Below are positions 8,223 through 17,450 of a DNA stretch of 64,000 nucleotides, one piece after another; position 1 is the first letter of the stretch, and each line of letters starts with the position of its first letter. A model generated the notes under the pieces. That model searched no databases. It saw nothing but the letters and a program-made list of their open reading frames with translations, and was not told where the DNA came from. The position numbers and the translations under genes are program-made. This DNA is from Halomonas sp. HAL1 (GTDB lineage Bacteria > Pseudomonadota > Gammaproteobacteria > Pseudomonadales > Halomonadaceae), in contig NZ_CP130610.1 in NCBI RefSeq assembly GCF_030544485.1, positions 3,720,001-3,784,000 of the forward strand, written 5' to 3'.

Positions 8223-8709
8223 TTAATGGGTATTTTTAGTGGCAAGCACTTGCTTACCTAGATCGGTTAATCGATATTTTTGCAGGCGACTACGGGGTTT
8301 GTCAGGGATCGTCATTTCGATTAAGCCCCGCTTGATTGCGATTTGCTGATAATGTTCTCTCAAATGCTTTTCGTCTTGCAGCTTCAAGGTAGCCATCAAG
8401 TCAGCTCTTCCCACTTCACCTTCAAATGACTCAAGTAGGCGCAAAATTCGGGGGTGACTTCGGGGGGACTTCATTCACTACTTCTGCCTGAACAGAAAAT
8501 CCCTCGTGAACGGGTAAGCGAATTAAAAAGAAGCTGCGCTCATCGTCAGTTTCAAAGACCGGCACTGGGGAGCCGTTTGCCTTCATCACACGAAGGATTT
8601 TTGGAACGCTCGTTGAACGGCCTTCGGTTAAATCCAATTCTTTTAGAAACTCGCCAATACGCCGGTTGCAATAGCGGCGGCTGACTGCTTTACCTGCTTG
8701 CACATGCAA
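8223..8709 (-). pseudogene. Relic of an AlbA_2/HATPase_c_4 RecG-like regulator, C-terminal part with frameshift
   Basis: Two overlapping reading frames give consecutive pieces of one known protein type. 8709 to about 8440 encodes RRYCNRRIGEFLKELDLTEGRST and VFETDDERSFFLIRLPVHE (end of the Schlafen/AlbA_2-HATPase_c_4 part). 8474 to 8223 encodes the C-terminal winged helix with IPDKPRSRLQKYRLT. The frame changes around 8440-8475 and the N-terminal two thirds are absent upstream of 8709. This is a decayed remnant with no mobile element left beside it. Confidence 0.65.
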
Positions 8710-8910
8710 TTCTCGGCTAGCAGGCTTTGGCTACAGCGCTATCGACTCATTTCTTTTTCATACCCATCCCGCCTGTTTTTCCTGGCAGGGTTTTGTTTTG
8801 AACGTAACGGCCCCATCAATAAGAGAATGACATAGTCGTTGGCGCTCACTAGTAAACTGGTCTATTCTGGAGCGTACTATTTATCGAAGCATTCAAAAGG
8901 AGCTTACTTG

Positions 8911-10029
8911 ATGGCTTTCGAAACACTATTTACCCCTACATCGCTTGGTAGCCTGACGATTCCTAACCGCGTCATCATGGCGCCGCTTACTCGTGCGCGT
9001 ACGCCTGATAGCGTGCCGGGCAAGATGCAGGAAGCCTACTATGGGCAACGTGCTGGATCTGGGTTGATTATTAGCGAAGCCACCAATATCTCCGCGACCG
9101 CCCGCGGTTATGTGTATACGCCAGGCATCTGGACCGATGAACAGGAAGCTGGCTGGAAAGACGTTGTGGATGCTGTACATGCCAAAGGCGGTCGTATGGC
9201 GCTGCAGCTGTGGCACGTTGGGCGCGTTTCACACGAAATGGTTCAACCCGATGGCCAGCAGCCAGTAGCGCCAAGCGCGCTGAAAGGCGAAGGCGCCCAG
9301 TGCTTCGTCGAGTTTGAAGACGGCACTGCGGGTCAGCACCCCACCAGCACACCGCGTGCGCTGGAAACCGATGAAATTCCAGGCATTGTCGATGACTATC
9401 GCCAAGCAGCCGAGCGCGCTAAACGTGCGGGTTTCGATATGGTCGAAGTTCACGCCGCCAACGCCTACCTGCTCAACCAGTTTCTGGCGACCGGCACCAA
9501 TAAGCGTACCGACCAGTATGGCGGCTCGCTGGAAAACCGCGCTCGCTTCCCGCTGGAAGTAATTGATGCGGTGATTGAGGTTTATGGTGCAGACCGAGTC
9601 GGCATCCGTATGACGCCGTTTATTGAGCTATTTGGTTTGACCGACGATGAGCCGGAAGCAATGGCATTTTACATGGCCGAGCAGCTTTCCAAGCGTGGTC
9701 TTGCCTACCTACACTTGAATGAACCCAACTGGGCCGGTGGCGACATTACCTTCCCTGACGGTTTCCGCGAGCAGATGCGCGAACGCTTTAGCGGCAGCCT
9801 GATCTACTGCGGCAACTACGATGCCGAAAGCGCCGAGACACGCATCAGCGAAAACTCCACCGATGCCGTGGCCTTTGGTCGTCCCTACATCGCTAACCCG
9901 GATCTTCCGGAGCGCTTCCGCGTCAACGCGCCGCTCACCGAGCCGAACCACGAAACGTTCTACGGTGGCGATGAGAAGGGCTACACCGACTATCCGTTTA
10001 TGGGTAATGGTTACGACCGCAAAGGGTAA
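8911..10029 (+). CDS. nemA: Old yellow enzyme family alkene reductase (NemA-like)
   Basis: FMN-dependent NAD(P)H oxidoreductase of 372 residues that reduces activated alkenes, quinones or nitro-esters in the cytoplasm. Family signatures are present in order: FETLFTPTSLGSLTIPNRVIMAPLTR at the start, ALQLWHVGRVSH, the catalytic/ligand segment VEVHAANAYLLNQFL, TDQYGGSLENRARF and the C-terminal VAFGRPYIANPDLPER. The ATG at 8911 is preceded by AAAGGAG; a longer in-frame start at 8839 lacks support. It is monocistronic, closed by a good terminator. A partial dyad near 8848-8863 (TAG..CTA) upstream could be a TetR/NemR-type operator, but this is weak. Confidence 0.9.
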   Translation: MAFETLFTPTSLGSLTIPNRVIMAPLTRARTPDSVPGKMQEAYYGQRAGSGLIISEATNISATARGYVYTPGIWTDEQEAGWKDVVDAVHAKGGRMALQLWHVGRVSHEMVQPDGQQPVAPSALKGEGAQCFVEFEDGTAGQHPTSTPRALETDEIPGIVDDYRQAAERAKRAGFDMVEVHAANAYLLNQFLATGTNKRTDQYGGSLENRARFPLEVIDAVIEVYGADRVGIRMTPFIELFGLTDDEPEAMAFYMAEQLSKRGLAYLHLNEPNWAGGDITFPDGFREQMRERFSGSLIYCGNYDAESAETRISENSTDAVAFGRPYIANPDLPERFRVNAPLTEPNHETFYGGDEKGYTDYPFMGNGYDRKG

Positions 10030-10069
10030 GCCAATCTAACTTTAGCCCATGGCTGAACCCTTTCCTCAG

Positions 10070-10097
10070 AAAAGCATCACTTAGGTGATGCTTTTTT
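10070..10097 (+). terminator. Rho-independent terminator after nemA
   Basis: AAGCATCAC-TTAG-GTGATGCTT perfect stem followed by T6, about 45 bp after the stop codon. Confidence 0.9.
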
Positions 10098-10161
10098 ATG
10101 TCTGATTATTATCAAACGCTGCTAGGCTATTGATTCTTTCGTTTTAACGAAAAGGTGATAC

Positions 10162-10650
10162 ATGGTTGGTTCCTTGTTTTCTCTACTGGTGTCGATCTTG
10201 CTGGTTGGCCTAACCGCCAGTACCGGTGCGCGTTTTCGCCCTGATAGCTGGTACCGAGAGTTACGCAAGCCGACCTGGACACCACCGGATATCGCCTTTC
10301 CTATTGCGTGGGGCATACTGTATTTAATGATGGCTATCGCTGCGTGGCGACTCTACATGGCCGATGATTCGGCGTGGCGCACCGCCAGCTTAGCGGTTTA
10401 CGTGCTACAACTTTTCGCCAATGCGGCGTGGTCCTGGCTGTTCTTCGGACGCAAACAGATTGCCATCGCACTGATCGATATTGTGGTATTACTAGGATTA
10501 ATTATTATCGCCATTGCGCTGTTTTCCCAAGTAAGCACGCTAGCTGCGTGGCTAATGGTGCCTTATGGGTTGTGGGTAGCGTTGGCGCTGGCATTGAATG
10601 CGACGATTTGGCGGCTCAATTCAGATCCACAAGAGGCTACGAGGAGGTAG
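10162..10650 (+). CDS. tspO: TspO/MBR family tryptophan-rich sensory protein
   Basis: A 162-residue membrane protein with five predicted helices and the TspO/MBR signature: WYRELRKPTWTPPDIAFPIAW followed by ILYLMMAIAAW, then NAAWSWLFFGRKQIAIA. TspO proteins bind porphyrins and other hydrophobic ligands and influence tetrapyrrole handling and stress responses. The stop codon lies within a GGAGG-rich stretch that serves as ribosome site for the next gene, five bases away, so the two are probably cotranscribed. Confidence 0.9.
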   Translation: MVGSLFSLLVSILLVGLTASTGARFRPDSWYRELRKPTWTPPDIAFPIAWGILYLMMAIAAWRLYMADDSAWRTASLAVYVLQLFANAAWSWLFFGRKQIAIALIDIVVLLGLIIIAIALFSQVSTLAAWLMVPYGLWVALALALNATIWRLNSDPQEATRR

Positions 10651-10655
10651 AGGAG

Positions 10656-11255
10656 ATGGAAAATTCATCAATGGTGACCCTGTTGGCGGGCGGATCCTTG
10701 CTCTTAGGGCTGATCGCAGCGGCGCTATTCTTCTACTTCATGCTCTCCCAGCGCCGTAAACGTTCAGAAAAAAAGCCCCCTTCTGTGACGGAAACCAAGC
10801 AGGCGGCGCCAGCCCCGCCCCCCGAGCCAACGTCAGTACCAGCGGCTAGCGCAAGAGAGCCTCAAAAAACGCATAACCTGCACTCTTTGTTTGTGATATT
10901 TGCTAACCCTTCGCCTGAAACCACGCAACAGCTAACCGATTGGCTACGCCAGGTAGAGGCCATCTACGACCCGGCAACCAAAGTTTACCATGTGCCGGGC
11001 AAACAACCTTCCAATCCGGTGACGATAGCCAATGCCTTCCTACCTGGCGAAATGCCTGATCTCTACCGTGATTCCAATCACGAAGTAAAAGGCATAAGCC
11101 TGTTGGTAAAACCCCCGCTGCATAAGCGGCGCAATCAGCAAATGATTGTGTTTGTGGATCTTGCCAAACAGGCCGCTGAGATCTTTCAGGGCAAGCTGCT
11201 CAATGCTGAGCGCGAGCCTGCCACTGACGCCACTTACCAACGCATCATCGGTTAA
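10656..11255 (+). CDS. Membrane-anchored protein with ZipA-like C-terminal domain
   Basis: A 199-residue protein with ZipA-like architecture: one N-terminal membrane helix (about residues 7-27), a basic then proline/alanine-rich linker (to about residue 70), and a globular domain. Its segments IANAFLPGEMPD, KGISLLVKPPLH and AAEIFQGKLLNAER line up with SLANMVKPGTFD, PGVTIFMQVP and ADEVGGVVLDDQR of the FtsZ-binding domain of E. coli ZipA, from memory. It is shorter than ZipA (328 residues) and sits beside tspO rather than ligA, so it may be a second, divergent ZipA-like protein. The ATG at 10656 has a strong GGAGG upstream. It ends 6 bp from the convergent ybiT gene. Confidence 0.55.
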   Translation: MENSSMVTLLAGGSLLLGLIAAALFFYFMLSQRRKRSEKKPPSVTETKQAAPAPPPEPTSVPAASAREPQKTHNLHSLFVIFANPSPETTQQLTDWLRQVEAIYDPATKVYHVPGKQPSNPVTIANAFLPGEMPDLYRDSNHEVKGISLLVKPPLHKRRNQQMIVFVDLAKQAAEIFQGKLLNAEREPATDATYQRIIG

Positions 11256-11261
11256 GCCTGT

Positions 11262-12851
11262 TTACACGACCCCTTGGCTACGCAGGTAATCGTCGTAGTT
11301 ACCGCTAAAGTCGACAATACCTTCCGGCTGCATATCAATAATGCGCGTGGCCAGTGAAGAGACAAACTCGCGGTCGTGGCTGACAAACAACAGCGTGCCA
11401 GGGTAGTTCTCCAAAGCCAGGTTCAGCGCCTCGATAGACTCCATATCCAGGTGGTTGGTCGGCTCATCCATCAGCATCACGTTAGGCTGAGTAAGGATTA
11501 ACTTACCGAACAGCATGCGCCCCTGCTCGCCACCGGAAATCACCTTCACCGATTTGCCAATATCATCGCTGGAAAACAGCATCCGCCCTAACGCGCCCCG
11601 TACAACCTGCTCGCCGCCGGTGGTCCAGCTCGACATCCACTCAAACAGCGTGGCATCGACGGCAAAATCATCGCTATGATCTTGTGCAAAAACCCCGATA
11701 TCAGCGGCTTCGGTCCACTTCACTTCGCCGACGTCCGGGTGTAACTCGCCCGCCAGGGTTTTCAGCAGCGTGGTTTTACCGATGCCGTTAGGGCCGATGA
11801 TGGCAATACGCTCGCCGGCTTCCACGGTCATGGAGAGGCGCTCAAACAGCGGCTTCTCACCGTTGTAGCTTTTAGTGATGCCATCTACGTTGACAGCATT
11901 ACGGTGAATTTTCTTGGCCTGGTCAAAACGAATAAACGGACTAACACGACTGGAAGGTTTGATATCTTCCAGCTTGATTTTGTCGATCTGACGCGCTCGC
12001 GAAGTAGCCTGTTTGGCCTTTGAGGCGTTGGCAGAGAAGCGGCTAACGAACTGCTGCAGCTCAGCAATTTGGGCCTTTTTCTTGGCGTTATCCGAGTGCT
12101 GGCGCTCGCGAACAGCGGTAGCGGCGGTCATGTAGTCATCATAGTTCCCTGGGAACAGGGTAATTTCACCGTAATCCAGATCCGCCATGTGAGTACAGAC
12201 GCTATTCAGGAAGTGACGGTCGTGAGAGATGATGATCATGGTGCTGCTGCGCGCTTTGAGAATATCTTCCAGCCAGCGGATGGTATTGATATCCAGGTGG
12301 TTGGTGGGCTCATCCAGCAGCAGTACATCCGGGTCAGAGAACAATGCCTGTGCCAGCAGTACGCGCAGTTTCCAGCCGCCCGACACTTCGCTCATCGGAC
12401 CGGTATGCTGCTCAATGGGAATGCCCAAGCCAAGCAGCAGTTCACCCGCGCGGGACTCCGCGGTGTAGCCATCTAGTTCGGCAAAGCGTACTTCCAGATC
12501 GGCAACGGCCATGCCGTCCTCTTCGCTCATCTCTGCCAGCGAGTAAATACGCTCGCGCTCGGCAGCCACCGACCAGAGCTCGACATTGCCCATGATCACG
12601 GTGTCGATGACGCGCTCGTTTTCAAACGCAAATTGATCCTGACGCAGCTTACCCAACCGCGTGCTGCTATCCAGCATCACCTGGCCGGAAGAGGGCTCCA
12701 AATCGCCACCGAGGATTTTCATAAAGGTGGATTTGCCGCAGCCGTTCGCGCCAATCAGGCCGTAACGGTGGCCGTTGTTGAATTTAACGGAGACATTTTC
12801 AAACAGGGGCTTAGCCCCAAACTGCATGGTGATATTGGCGGTAGCGATCAC
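11262..12851 (-). CDS. ybiT: ABC-F family ATPase YbiT
   Basis: A soluble 529-residue ABC-F protein with two ATPase cassettes and no membrane part, which acts on ribosomes to resolve stalled states. Each half shows Walker A (GANGCGKST near 36-44; GPNGIGKTT in the second), a signature ([20 protein letters not shown]) and Walker B with [10 protein letters not shown] or [10 protein letters not shown]. Length and the N-terminal [24 protein letters not shown] match YbiT rather than EttA or Uup. It stands alone, convergent with the ZipA-like gene. Confidence 0.92.
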   Translation of the reverse strand: MIATANITMQFGAKPLFENVSVKFNNGHRYGLIGANGCGKSTFMKILGGDLEPSSGQVMLDSSTRLGKLRQDQFAFENERVIDTVIMGNVELWSVAAERERIYSLAEMSEEDGMAVADLEVRFAELDGYTAESRAGELLLGLGIPIEQHTGPMSEVSGGWKLRVLLAQALFSDPDVLLLDEPTNHLDINTIRWLEDILKARSSTMIIISHDRHFLNSVCTHMADLDYGEITLFPGNYDDYMTAATAVRERQHSDNAKKKAQIAELQQFVSRFSANASKAKQATSRARQIDKIKLEDIKPSSRVSPFIRFDQAKKIHRNAVNVDGITKSYNGEKPLFERLSMTVEAGERIAIIGPNGIGKTTLLKTLAGELHPDVGEVKWTEAADIGVFAQDHSDDFAVDATLFEWMSSWTTGGEQVVRGALGRMLFSSDDIGKSVKVISGGEQGRMLFGKLILTQPNVMLMDEPTNHLDMESIEALNLALENYPGTLLFVSHDREFVSSLATRIIDMQPEGIVDFSGNYDDYLRSQGVV

Positions 12852-12962
12852 AAAAGGAGCCCTGGTTAGCGCATTGTCAGCAACGACAGCTTACAACGAA
12901 TAGAAAGGCTCGCGATTCTACGCGCTATTTGACCTGTATTCACCCATCAGACTTTAGTCACA

Positions 12963-13817
12963 TCAAGTGATGGCAGGGATATCGAGCAAAAAGCGTTCAT
13001 CATCAATCGCTTGACGCAATCGAGAGTGCAAAATATCGACAATACCTGGGTGTTCGCCTACCAGTTTGGTCGTGGTCACAGAAAGTCCAGGATGCTGCTG
13101 CTCAGCCGCCGCGCATATTTCAGCGATATCGCCACCCTCCCCCGCATGGCGCCCTGGCGAAAGAAACAGCATCGCCAGGATGACCGGACCTGCATTGAAC
13201 TCGGGTGACACCAGCAAGTTTTCCAGCAGCGGCTCGTTAAAGCGGTACTCATCACCCTCGCGGCGTTCCATAGAAGCAGCAGCAACACACGCTACGTCAT
13301 CGGCTAACAGCACGCTAAGCTGCCCTGCTAATCGGTTGCGCACGGCGGTGACGTCAGGAATCGGGCTGCCGTGATCGACCAGCGCCACATGAGGTTTACT
13401 AGTTGGTTGAAGCTTCTCGCGCACGTTATCTGCCAGCAGATGGGCTAGGCGCAGGTCGTTATCCCCCAATTCATCCACCAAGGGCTGGGCCACACGCACC
13501 TTCACGTGGGGAAAGCGCTCTTGCAGCGTGGCCATGCGCTCGGGCAGGTAGCCAGTCAGTGCTTTGCTGGGGCCAAAAAAGAACGGCAGGATAAGGATCT
13601 CTGTCGCCCCTTGTTCGGCACTGCGTTCAGCGGCGGGGCCAAGGGTGGTGGCGGGAATGCCATCAACCTCTTTCACTGGAATCTTATTGGAGTGCAGTAG
13701 TGAGGCCGCCTGTACGGTTTCACCCATAAGCTCACTAAGCGACGCCGCCACGCGACGTAAATTAAGCGTTGCCTGCGCTCGTAGCGAGCCGTTATCGACC
13801 AAAAAAATCGCGCGCAT
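12963..13817 (-). CDS. Sirohydrochlorin chelatase-like CbiX family protein, one half degenerate
   Basis: A 284-residue two-domain class II chelatase (CbiX/SirB type), which inserts Co2+, Fe2+ or Ni2+ into sirohydrochlorin. The C-terminal half keeps both expected histidines (D148-H149-G-S and MLFLSPGRH). The N-terminal half has lost both: D8-N9-G-S instead of DHGS, and FFFGPSKALTGYLP where the second His should be. So one active site per chain is expected. No other cobalamin or sirohaem gene is in the window. The start is the only ATG with an AGGAGG-like site (AGGAGGCTGCC). Confidence 0.8.
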   Translation of the reverse strand: MRAIFLVDNGSLRAQATLNLRRVAASLSELMGETVQAASLLHSNKIPVKEVDGIPATTLGPAAERSAEQGATEILILPFFFGPSKALTGYLPERMATLQERFPHVKVRVAQPLVDELGDNDLRLAHLLADNVREKLQPTSKPHVALVDHGSPIPDVTAVRNRLAGQLSVLLADDVACVAAASMERREGDEYRFNEPLLENLLVSPEFNAGPVILAMLFLSPGRHAGEGGDIAEICAAAEQQHPGLSVTTTKLVGEHPGIVDILHSRLRQAIDDERFLLDIPAIT

Positions 13818-13947
13818 GGCAGCCTCCTATTATGGCCTTGGCGATCAAGTGGGTGATCAACCATGACATGTTAAGATGGTGGTTTTACACCGTCGTTGCC
13901 CACCATGTTACTTGAAAAATGTGACTTAAAAACGTTGCCTGATACCG

Positions 13948-14520
13948 ATGCTTGATACCACTGCGCTTAACCAGCAAAGAAATTTCTTCGATGGCCATGC
14001 CGAGATTTGGCTATTTGGCTATGGTTCGCTGATCTGGAAGGCGGACTTTGCCTATTTAGAGCGCCGTCCGGCGTTTATCACCGGCTGGGAACGGCGATTT
14101 TGGCAAGGCTCCCATGACCATCGCGGTACGCTTGAATCACCGGGACGGGTTGCCACCTTAATTCCCGCTGAGGGAGCGGTGTGCCATGGCATGGCCTACC
14201 GGATTACACCGGAAGTACTGGCACCGCTGGATGTTCGGGAAAAAAACGGCTACCTACGGGAGAAAGTTCCGCTGACGTTTACCGATGTCAGCAGCGAAAC
14301 GCCTGAACAGAGCGAAGGGCTTATTTATCTCGCCAGCGAAGATAACCCGGCCTTTCTAGGCGAGGCGCCGCTAGACGAAATAGCGTTACAAATAGCTAAC
14401 GCACACGGCCCCAGCGGACCTAACCGTGAGTACCTGGTCAATCTGGCTGCCGCTCTACGTGAACTAGGGGCAGAGGATGCCCATATATTCGCACTGGAGC
14501 ATCAACTCAGCCGCGTATGA
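13948..14520 (+). CDS. ChaC-like gamma-glutamylcyclotransferase
   Basis: A 190-residue cytoplasmic enzyme of the ChaC type, which splits glutathione (or gamma-glutamyl dipeptides) into 5-oxoproline and the remaining peptide. The diagnostic IWLFGYGSLIWK motif that binds the glutamyl group is at residues about 20-31, followed by RRFWQGSHDHRGT and GMAYRI. VREKNGYLREKVPL contains the likely catalytic Glu. The 5-oxoproline produced could feed the pxpABC 5-oxoprolinase encoded at 51-53 kb, a functional link by inference. It stops next to the convergent HPP gene (2-bp gap). Confidence 0.85.
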   Translation: MLDTTALNQQRNFFDGHAEIWLFGYGSLIWKADFAYLERRPAFITGWERRFWQGSHDHRGTLESPGRVATLIPAEGAVCHGMAYRITPEVLAPLDVREKNGYLREKVPLTFTDVSSETPEQSEGLIYLASEDNPAFLGEAPLDEIALQIANAHGPSGPNREYLVNLAAALRELGAEDAHIFALEHQLSRV

Positions 14521-14522
14521 CC

Positions 14523-15050
14523 TCACCAGTACCGAGGATAACGGCGGTGCCGAGCAAGGTTATTGACCAAAACAGCGATGATCAGCATCACTACACTGCC
14601 TGCGCCAATCGGTAACAGCGGGTACCACCAACCCAATTGGTGAACGCTAGCCCCGCCACCTACTGCAATCAGTGCAGCTGCGGCTCCTGGTGGGTGAACC
14701 GTGTGGGTTAATTGCATCACAAGTATCGACAGCGATACAGCCAGAGACATCGAGAGCGGTGTCGCCCCCAGCAGTTGGTAGCAAGCGACGCCGATACCCG
14801 CTGATAGCACGCTGCCAAACAGTACATGGCTTGGCTGAGCAAAGGGACTTTCAGGAGCAGCATAGATAAGCACTGACGTCGCCCCGAAGGAGCCTACGAT
14901 CAGCAGCTGTTGCGAGAGCCAAGCCGAGCTTAACCAGCAGATAACCGCCATACCGCTAAAGGCGCCGATCCATGACCACACCGCATCCTGCCAACCCACT
15001 CGGGTGCGCTTAATTCGTTGCCCCCGCATCTTGCCAAGATAAGTTTTCAT
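14523..15050 (-). CDS. HPP family integral membrane protein
   Basis: A 175-residue protein with four to five membrane helices and the motif that names the family (THTVHPPGAAAALIAV). Family members have been linked to nitrite transport in plastids and cyanobacteria; the bacterial role is unclear. I favour the ATG at 15050 (MKTYLGKMRGQ), matching the basic N-terminus of the family; an ATG at 15122 would add 24 residues of unlike composition. Convergent with the chaC-like gene. Confidence 0.8.
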   Translation of the reverse strand: MKTYLGKMRGQRIKRTRVGWQDAVWSWIGAFSGMAVICWLSSAWLSQQLLIVGSFGATSVLIYAAPESPFAQPSHVLFGSVLSAGIGVACYQLLGATPLSMSLAVSLSILVMQLTHTVHPPGAAAALIAVGGGASVHQLGWWYPLLPIGAGSVVMLIIAVLVNNLARHRRYPRYW

Positions 15051-15173
15051 TGCACTCGCTTTGCACAAAATGAGTGCAGATGATGGCAAAATGCACCAAA
15101 TAAGCAAATGACAATCCATCATATCCTTGATGAAACTGCCTCAAGGGCGCCACTTCAAGGGTAAAGCAACGCT

Positions 15174-15467
15174 TTACATCATCAGCCAGGAAAGAATAAA
15201 CAGCCCTAATAAGGTACGAAATATCCCCCCTATCAGCGATCCGCGCAGAAATGCACGAACACCGCCAAACAGAATCAATAGGCCAACGACCAGCACGGCA
15301 ATGCTAAAAAAAGAATCGTTGATTCCCAGGGAGCGGGTTAAGCCATCGATAAAATCGCCAAAGGCACCAAAGAAATTGGTAAATATGCCCAATAAGAACT
15401 CAACCACCACGCGGATTGCCTCGCCGATGGTCTCGCCTATTTCGTCAAAAAAACCGTTTGCTTGCAT
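15174..15467 (-). CDS. Small membrane protein of unknown function
   Basis: A 97-residue protein with an amphipathic N-terminal half (residues 5-45, glycine and phenylalanine rich) and two strong membrane helices (about 50-70 and 75-95) separated by a short basic turn. No family recognised. It is followed on the same strand by the HPP gene after 123 bp, but there is no evidence that they form an operon. Confidence 0.55.
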   Translation of the reverse strand: MQANGFFDEIGETIGEAIRVVVEFLLGIFTNFFGAFGDFIDGLTRSLGINDSFFSIAVLVVGLLILFGGVRAFLRGSLIGGIFRTLLGLFILSWLMM

Positions 15468-15608
15468 TGATAGTACCCAAGGCTGAAAAGGATAAGCTTG
15501 GCATTGTCGGTTAAATACGCTGGCTGAGCAAAGCAGAACAAATCTCGCTTCTTTATTACGCTAAATTTTTAGCGCCTTCCTCGCCAAGCAACTACTATAA
15601 AAGACATA

Positions 15609-15620
15609 AAACGATCGTTT
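15609..15620. promoter_or_regulatory. Perfect palindrome upstream of aidB (PsrA-like box)
   Basis: AAACGATCGTTT, a 12-bp perfect palindrome 36 bp before the aidB ATG. It fits the GAAAC-N2-4-GTTTC core described for the fatty-acid regulator PsrA of pseudomonads except for the outermost bases. The assignment to PsrA is inference. Confidence 0.4.
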
Positions 15621-15655
15621 AAATAAATATAATTATCTGACACTAGGTTCTCACC

Positions 15656-17326
15656 ATGACGCACCACTATCCACTTGCCGACAAACTTCAGGCCAATACC
15701 CATCAGGTGGTAAACCAGCCACCACCCCTGGAAAACTACAACAGCTACACCGCTGACCGAGCACTTCAAGAGGGCGTTAAACGCGAAGGTGGTACTAACA
15801 ATAGCGCTCTCAAGTCGTTTGGGCAGTGGGCGGGGTCCACCGAGGCCATTGCCCTGGGCTTTGACGCCAATCGTTACGCACCTCAGTTGGTCACCCATGA
15901 CCGGCAAGGGCATCGAGTTGATCTGATCGAGTTCCACCCTGCCTACCATCAGCTGATGCAAACGGCGGTAGAGCACGGCTTGCATGCCAGCCCCTGGCGA
16001 AACCCTCAGCCCGGTGCGCATGTTAATCGGGCCGCCAACTACTTTTTACAGGCCCAGGTAGAAGCGGGCCATGGTTGCCCCATCACCATGACGTTTGCTG
16101 CTCTGCCAGCTTTGCGCCACCAACCCAGCTTGCTTGAGAGCTGGGGAGACAAAATCACCGCGCCCCATTACGACCCGCGCAACGTGCCTTATTTTGAGAA
16201 ACAGGGCGTCACCATCGGCATGGCAATGACCGAAAAGCAGGGCGGCTCCGATGTACGTCAAAACACCACTCGCGCCTATCCGATTGGCCAAGCTGGGCCA
16301 GGTGAAGCCTACGAGCTGGTGGGGCATAAGTGGTTTGTCTCGGCACCGATGTGCGACGCCTTCCTGGTACTCGCCCAGGCACCCGGCGGCTTGAGCTGCT
16401 TTCTGCTGCCGCGCTGGCGGCCCGACGGCAGCAAGAACCCGCTTCATATTCAGCAGTTGAAGCGCAAAATGGGCAACGTGGCGAACGCTTCCAGCGAGAC
16501 GGAACTGCGCGGTGCCTTTGCCTGGATGGTGGGCGACGAAGGCCGTGGCGTGCGTACGATCATTGAGATGGTCGCGATGACACGCTACGACTGCATGATT
16601 GGCTCAGCTGCAGGAATGCGTCAAGCCACCGCCCAGGCGATTCACCACGCCTCTCATCGATATGCCTTTGGGGCGCGCCTAAGCGAGCAGCCGCTGATGC
16701 AAAATTTGCTCGCCGACCTAGCTATCGAGAGCGAAGCCGCCACCACCCTGATGCTGCGCATGGCCCGAGCCATGGATCATCAGGACAGCGAGCATGAGCG
16801 CCTACTGTCGCGAATCGCCACCCCTGTGGGTAAGTACTGGATCTGCAAGCGCACGCCCCACCACGCTTACGAGGCAATGGAGGTGATTGGCGGTAGCGGC
16901 GTCATGGAGACCCACATAATGGCACGCCTGTTTCGCGAGTCACCCATCAACGCCATCTGGGAAGGCAGTGGAAATGTTCAGTGTCTGGATATCCTGCGCG
17001 CGATTGAAAAGCAGCCTGAAGTGCTCGACGCCTACTTCGCCGAACTCGGTCTTTCACAGGGCGCCAATGGGCATCTTGACCACTTTATCCACCAATTACA
17101 GCGACAGATGCAGGATACCCAAGCGCTCCAATACCGCGCCCGCCAGTTGGCCGACGGCATGGCCCTGGCGTTACAGGGCGCGCTGCTGGTACAGCACGCC
17201 CCCGCTTATGTGGCCGATGCGTTCTGTGCTGGGCGGCTTGCTGACCGCAGCAGCCTCAATACCGGTACCTTACCTACTGGACTGGATTGCGCGGCAATCA
17301 TCGAACGTGCCCAGCCCTTGGAATGA
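15656..17326 (+). CDS. aidB: AidB-like acyl-CoA dehydrogenase
   Basis: A 556-residue FAD enzyme of the AidB branch of acyl-CoA dehydrogenases, linked in E. coli to the adaptive response to alkylation damage. AidB-type features: long N-terminus with PPLENYNSYTADRALQE, GMAMTEKQGGSDVRQNTTRA for flavin binding, KWFVSAPMCDAFLVLAQA, and the C-terminal half with VIGGSGVMETHIMARLFRESPINAIWEGSGN. Length matches E. coli AidB (about 541). It is a single gene, preceded by an AT-rich leader with a 12-bp palindrome. A true physiological acyl-CoA substrate is unknown for this branch. Confidence 0.9.
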   Translation: MTHHYPLADKLQANTHQVVNQPPPLENYNSYTADRALQEGVKREGGTNNSALKSFGQWAGSTEAIALGFDANRYAPQLVTHDRQGHRVDLIEFHPAYHQLMQTAVEHGLHASPWRNPQPGAHVNRAANYFLQAQVEAGHGCPITMTFAALPALRHQPSLLESWGDKITAPHYDPRNVPYFEKQGVTIGMAMTEKQGGSDVRQNTTRAYPIGQAGPGEAYELVGHKWFVSAPMCDAFLVLAQAPGGLSCFLLPRWRPDGSKNPLHIQQLKRKMGNVANASSETELRGAFAWMVGDEGRGVRTIIEMVAMTRYDCMIGSAAGMRQATAQAIHHASHRYAFGARLSEQPLMQNLLADLAIESEAATTLMLRMARAMDHQDSEHERLLSRIATPVGKYWICKRTPHHAYEAMEVIGGSGVMETHIMARLFRESPINAIWEGSGNVQCLDILRAIEKQPEVLDAYFAELGLSQGANGHLDHFIHQLQRQMQDTQALQYRARQLADGMALALQGALLVQHAPAYVADAFCAGRLADRSSLNTGTLPTGLDCAAIIERAQPLE

Positions 17327-17450
17327 TCCCCGTGGAATAAGCGTTCACGACCTTCGTCGACTTCCATGCTAAAACTAGTCACGTTAAAACTGATCTTGTT
17401 AAAACTATTTGCATGAAAATTATTTGCATTAGAACAAAAGCAGCAAAGTA

